Source of the DNA: Owenia fusiformis | Taxonomy: Eukaryota > Annelida > Polychaeta > Sabellida > Oweniidae | Assembly (NCBI GenBank): GCA_903813345.2 | Contig: CAIIXF020000003.1 | Coordinates: 16,880,931 to 16,944,930, forward strand | Direction of reading: 5' to 3' | DNA length: 64,000 nucleotides | Shown: positions 59,801 to 64,000 of the stretch, piece after piece | Layout: each line of letters starts with the position of its first letter | Position numbering within the stretch: position 1 is the first letter of the stretch | Notes under the pieces: model-generated | The model's database searches: none | Told to the model about the DNA's origin: nothing | Seen by the model: the letters and a program-made list of their open reading frames with translations, nothing else | Translations under genes and position numbers: made by a program

Positions 59801-62243
59801 TTCCATGTTTCTTTTATAATCCTTATTTCATTTTCTGAAATTTCTGCTAAATACCATGCAAAGTATTTTTGGAAGCTAACTCTCAACTTGTCTTTAGTTT
59901 TTATTGCCCTTTGTTTTGAATACACAGAGGACCGAGAAATAGTTTGGAATCAATATATCAAAAATGGCTCAATGAAATGTGTCACTAATTTTTAAAATGT
60001 AAAGGGTCCAATTGTTAACTAAGCCATATTGAACACAACAAAGTATTGAAAGAGTAAAATGAAAAAATTGGCAATAAGTTAAAAAAGACCATGTAAGGGA
60101 ACTTCTAATAGAAAAAGTGTTTAGCCCTTTTGAACCACAGATAATCGATTTAACCTAATTCAACTTCAGCATTTAGAAACCTTAACTAAAATTGAACTTT
60201 TTACCATTTTATCAATGTTTTTATGTCACCACCAAAATTGGTGACATATTGTTATTGTCTCCATTTTTGTAATGGTGGTTGGTGGTTGGCATCTGTAACA
60301 AATTTTTACAACTTTTTTCTAAAATTGGAAACATCTGGATGATAAAATAATCAGTACTACAATTGAGTAGTTTTTATAAGTATTCATAACTTTTTTATGT
60401 TTTGAAAGTTTTGTAAGATAGAACTGAGGTTAAAGCACTTCATTTCATGTACATGTGTACATGTATTTTGACACACGGTGATATTTTAGGTACAAGTCTG
60501 TGACATTACTACACAGAAGGTGACCAATGATTTAGCAGTTTTGTACTTGAAGGCTCAAAATGCTTTTACAATATATTACATTACTTTTTTATTGTCTACA
60601 ATTTTTTGTTATAATTCAGAGTTCTGGGGCTTTTTTTAATTACTACAATTTCAACTATTTTTCAGGGTTATAAGCCTTTGTTAAGATTCCTTTGTCATTC
60701 TTACTTTATTGTGTTTTAAATTTAAATTTATTTATTAGTGTATTGAATTTCACAATTCGGAATCACCTTCACCTTTTACTTTTTATAATCACTTGTCTTT
60801 GATAAATAAGCAAAACTACTCAAGGGCCTGTAATTTATAACCACTTAATATCGTAATCAATTTGTTAAATCATTTTAAACACACCCACAATGTCTAAGTC
60901 TATGTCAGTATTTATTTTTACCAGAAGATTAGACATTAAATCATGATTAACTATGTCAAGGCAGATAATGTTTGTGGGAATATATAAAATTCATCAAATC
61001 ATATCACTGTATATATATTCAAACCAAAAATGTAATTTCAACAATACAAAATGTGTGGCTTCTGAAAAAGATCATATGATACAGACAGTCCCAAAGTAGA
61101 TTTGTTTTAAAAAATTGTTTTCCCATTACATATTGACATTCTTTTGCAATGTGATGTGTTCCTAGCTTGCGTTTAAGACAGATGTATATCCTTTTGCTAA
61201 ATTGAGTACAGACAAATCTAACATTTGAACATTACAGGTAAGAAGCCAAAGAGAAAGCCCTCACAGCAAAGGTCAACATTTGAGAGAGAGTTAACCAGCA
61301 CAAGTGGCAAGGCCCTTAAGCAGATCAGAGCTGGGTATGTATACATTTTAAATGGGAGCCATTAATCAGTCATTTTTGAGAAAAGAGGTGCCATTTAGGT
61401 CAACGGACCATCCACCCCATGTAAGCTAATGGAATTGCCCACACATCCATACATATATCTGACCATTTGTTTGTCCATCTGAGTGTGTATTTCTTTGTCC
61501 ATCCATTGACAATTTCTGGACAAACAAAGATTGACTATGTATGCACAATACTGCCAATCTAAAACTGCATCAAACAGCGCTGTTCATGAAACAGTGCTGG
61601 ACAGCGGTGTAAAAACTAGGCTGTTCAAAACAGATGATGGTAGAATAGCATTGTACATCGCTGTACAGCGCAGTGCTTTAACTGCACTGTTCAGTACTGT
61701 TTACAGCGTTGCAAGATGGTGTTGCAGATTGGGTTTTTAATATTTATAACTAAGTTTATGGGGATTCATAACTTAAATTGTAGTAAATTATTACATTGTA
61801 GGCCATCACGGTATGAGAAGAAACAAGCGGCAGGAGGTGGTCAACCACAAAAAGGGGGAAACAGGGGCCCCAAGGGAAAATTTAAATCCAAAAGCAGGTA
61901 ATTATAGATCATTTGAAGAAACACACAATCAACATTGGAGAAGACATAATTCTTGAATAAGATGTCTAAGATGAACTATTATACCTTTAGGATTTTTGAT
62001 TCTGGTATCTTAAATACTGTATGAGTGCATCAAAATCATGACAAAATCTTTTTGGATCACATACTACTTTTGAAATGTTAATAGTTGTCATTGTCTCTCA
62101 TTCAACTCATTTTACTACCATTGGTTACTTTAGAACTCTTTTATATCTCGTTTAGAGGTTACCAAATGTATGATATGACAAAATCAAATGATTCAGGAAA
62201 TTAAATTATTAAATGTTATCATTTCAGATTTAAGAGGAGATGA
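47882..62243 (+). CDS. DDX27: ATP-dependent RNA helicase DDX27 (Drs1 family), 20 coding exons
   Basis: Exons: 47882-48013, 50270-50362, 50997-51107, 51506-51638, 52261-52313, 52757-52846, 53298-53403, 54567-54740, 55256-55380, 55690-55815, 56282-56560, 57021-57119, 57382-57559, 57947-58053, 58433-58529, 59008-59090, 59521-59641, 61238-61334, 61802-61897, 62228-62243. These give 771 aa in frame; the human protein is of similar length. It is a nucleolar helicase for 60S ribosome assembly and 47S rRNA processing. [12 protein letters not shown] marks the family N-terminus, so starts at 47927 or 47933 are also possible. Motifs: Q motif KFTAPTPIQ (210-218), Walker A AVTGSGKT (235-242), PTRELA, TPGR, DEAD (344-347), [23 protein letters not shown] (522-531). 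The C-terminus is Lys/Arg-rich and ends KSKSRFKRR. Motif Ia is EPTRELA, where human has VPTRELG. Confidence 0.97.
48150..48703. mobile_element. TA-flanked TIR element in DDX27 intron 1
   Basis: CAGTGGGGA at the left and TCCCCCACTG at the right are bordered by TA. An inner perfect 15-bp inverted repeat, CTCCCAGAATGCAAC (48374-48388) and its complement (48463-48477), lies inside. It resembles a Tc1/mariner-type MITE; the arms diverge quickly inward. Confidence 0.55.
48751..49581. repeat. Right arm of inverted repeat, split by a hAT-type MITE
   Basis: Reverse complement of 46900-47246, interrupted at 48858-49327. The GGCCCCGACTAGGTCTAACC side precedes the interruption and the TTTAATCGTTCCGCAGG side follows it. 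Confidence 0.8.
48858..49327. mobile_element. hAT-type MITE with 8-bp target-site duplication
   Basis: The termini TAGTGTTGTCG and CGACAACACTA are flanked by ATATTGAT on each side (48850-48857 and 49328-49335). The 470-bp interior is rich in CATCGATG/ATCGCGAT motifs and non-coding. 8-bp duplications and TAGTGTTG-like ends are hAT features. Confidence 0.9.
50655..50912. repeat. ~33-bp minisatellite in DDX27 intron 2
   Basis: Imperfect units of ACACTGCAGAGTTCAGGACA plus TTCTCCCTGG-like sequence, about 7-8 copies. The central copies (50743-50822) are the most regular. Confidence 0.75.
51400..51480. repeat. Dispersed repeat copy (CATCTGTTACCAATGGCAGG)
   Basis: Same family as 29995-30100; includes GTGTTCAACATCTGTTACC and GGCAGGTAGTGTCATTTTG. 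Confidence 0.55.
54003..54360. repeat. Dispersed repeat copy in DDX27 intron 7
   Basis: Inverted relative of 35475-35715. It shares TTGACTTCACTTCTTAAAAG at one end and CTCTGCACGCAGGGTA at the other, with CCAATCAG and AGTTTAACTAGACT-type blocks between. Confidence 0.65.
56585..56750. repeat. Dispersed repeat copy (TTATGTCACCACCA...GGCAGGTGGTGACA)
   Basis: Contains TTTTTATGTCACCACCA at the left and CATCTGTAACAAATGGCAGG at the right. Related copies are at 29995-30100, 51400-51480 and 60217-60310. Confidence 0.6.
60217..60310. repeat. Dispersed repeat copy, truncated
   Basis: TTTTTATGTCACCACCAAAA, TTGGTGACATATTGTTATTG and GGCATCTGTAACAAATTT mark the same family. It lies in DDX27 intron 17. Confidence 0.6.
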
Positions 62244-64000
62244 AAGAGCTGATACAAGAGGCTTGATGCAATGCGCTAAAGAACGCCCTCTAAATTACCA
62301 TCCCACAAACGGACATTTCTCAATATTAGCTATTTTTGCAGTCTTAGATTCAGGGATTCTTCGCCGTTATGATAAGCATATAGCAAGGACATATGTGACT
62401 TATTCAGGTTTTTATGCAAATTAGCCTGGGAAAGTTTCTATTCATTCAATACTATTGGCACAAATGGAAATATCCAGGCTTTTGTACCAATGTTCCGAAT
62501 AAACTAATTTTTAAAGACAAGAATGCATGAAATTACAGTGCTACATTCATTATTTTAATGTCATTGCACAACCTTTTGCCATATGACATTATAGCAAAAA
62601 AATTAATTATTTAAAACGTTTGAATTTCGTGTATTCAATGATGTACTTGTAATAAAGTAGAGGTAAAATATTTACTCCACCGTCTTATGTGCTTACATGT
62701 ATGTATAACTCTCATAAATATATTTGGATTGTAAAACTCAGACACATACATAAATACTGGTGATAAGGGTATTTATAAAATACAGAGCATATTATAAATG
62801 TAACAATGTAACGATAACAAAATATGGCGGATGGTAAAGCCAGCATGTCTTCTTTCTTGCCTAAAGGCAATATTCAAAGATAAGATTTCCTTTTAAACTA
62901 GTTCCATTCGGTGACGTATATATGGATGGTTATAAAGACTGGGTCAAATCTGCCAGGTGGTCTACAAGAAACAGAATATAAGCTGTAAAGCTACCGACTG
63001 AGATATCCAAGTTCATAATTTTTGTGTTTTCTCAGTACATGTGCCTCAGAGCCACTCAAAAATATTAACTGTAAGTAAACTGTGTATAAACAAGGCATAA
63101 AATGACAAATCCAGAACACGAACATGGTGTATATCATAAATAATAAGGTTTCAAATGCAATGTCGTTAGACGACTACGTATGACTTCTACCGAATTCTAT
63201 GGACGGTAACGTATTGTATTAGTTGTACATAAGATATTTAGCGGACGGTTACGTGCCTGTACATCTGTCAAGTCAAGGTTGCTAGATCTGGTAGCCTCTT
63301 TCCATGTTATAGTTATAATGGGTAAGAAATAGAATATTGAATTTCCTATATTTGTTTTCACGACTCGCAAGAGACGCTCTTGTTTCAGCCTCTATAGGGC
63401 AAGGAAAAAAACTGTCGCTTGCTTTATTTATGAAACCAATGAAAATGTATAAGATAGCAATGAAGAGGCAAAAGAAGATTAAGGATCAAGTACTGATGAA
63501 GATGACAAAATTAATAACAATGAATCGAGGTTTCATATTTGAATCAGGTTCGTGTAACCGTCCATCAATTTTTTACGTTACCGCAAATTCAAAATACATT
63601 ATTATGGCTTGAGTAGAACATATTAGGTGGTTTCCAATGTTCAATTGGCTTTGTATGATCGTATGTAGGTTACATCTATATACCCCAAGGTTTTTAGGCA
63701 ATGTAGACCATGCCCTAACAACAAAAATGAACAAGTTACTAAATTTGTGTAGTTTTGAATTTCAAACTCGACAGTGTTTCTCTTATTTAATGTTATCCCC
63801 GGGCATCAATTTGAAAGACTACGTTCTAAATATACAGAGTGTCAAATAAGTCCCGTCCCCCCTGCTACAGCTAGAACCTTAATAGATGGTGCCTAGTGTG
63901 ATATACCATTGAAAAGATCATCCCAAGTTATGTTAACTCACCAACTCTCAAGTATTTTTGATGAAATTCACCTATATTTTCATGATGTCTTTTATAGTTA
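62244..64000. other. DDX27 3' UTR and downstream flank; no further gene recognised
   Basis: A poly(A) signal AATAAA is at 62498-62503, about 255 nt after the stop. The 63337-63612 and 63637-63849 reading frames have no recognisable family and lie in AT-rich sequence. At 63832-63862, CAGAGTGTCAAATAAGTCCC followed by a C run resembles the end of a DNA transposon, but the element would extend past the window. Confidence 0.55.

Noticed and set aside
61531-61740. 69-aa ORF between DDX27 exons 18 and 19
   Set aside because: Intronic; it contains short ACAGCGCTGT-like repeats and interrupts the otherwise phase-consistent DDX27 exon chain.
63337-63849. Two adjacent ORFs downstream of DDX27 as a new gene
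   Set aside because: No recognisable domain, no convincing splice structure linking them, and composition like the surrounding AT-rich flank.

Overview
This looks like an AT-rich nuclear window from an intron-rich invertebrate animal. The opsin, carboxypeptidase, FEN1 and DDX27 families, the metazoan-type short exons with GT..AG introns, and the many MITE-like repeats all point to a marine bilaterian such as a mollusc, brachiopod or ambulacrarian. I cannot name the species. Five protein-coding genes can be spliced by hand into complete open frames whose exon phases agree at every junction. In addition there is one retrotransposon gag gene.

Layout. 1-1903: upstream sequence with nothing recognised. 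1904-9766 (+): a three-exon rhabdomeric-type opsin (539 aa) whose introns hold four foldback or terminal-inverted-repeat elements. 9767-19484: a gene-poor stretch of inverted and tandem repeats, including a 2.8 kb near-palindrome of a ~53 bp minisatellite and a 3.3 kb inverted-repeat-bounded block with nested MITEs. 19485-24650 (-) and 24934-31579 (+): two head-to-head paralogous secreted M14A zinc carboxypeptidases (415 and 424 aa, 11 coding exons each, same phases) separated by only 283 bp of shared promoter. 31992-47412 (-): flap endonuclease FEN1 (366 aa, 10 coding exons). Its fourth intron carries a young 4.8 kb LTR retrotransposon encoding gag only. 47413-47881: a compact candidate bidirectional promoter. 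47882-62243 (+): the DEAD-box ribosome-biogenesis helicase DDX27 (771 aa, 20 coding exons). 62244-64000: 3' flank.

How the genes relate. The carboxypeptidase pair is an inverted duplication, probably co-regulated as digestive enzymes; the + copy has a Tyr-to-Phe change in the active site. FEN1 (replication and repair) and DDX27 (nucleolar 60S maturation) are divergently transcribed growth-associated housekeeping genes. The opsin is unrelated to its neighbours.

No wholly new multi-gene system was found. The best leads are the gag-only LTR element with apparently identical LTRs, the opsin with altered E/DRY and NPxxY motifs, the carboxypeptidase pair, the splice-donor-bearing minisatellite in FEN1, the inverted repeats surrounding the FEN1/DDX27 promoter, and two foldback elements with CAC/GTG termini and 5-bp target duplications.
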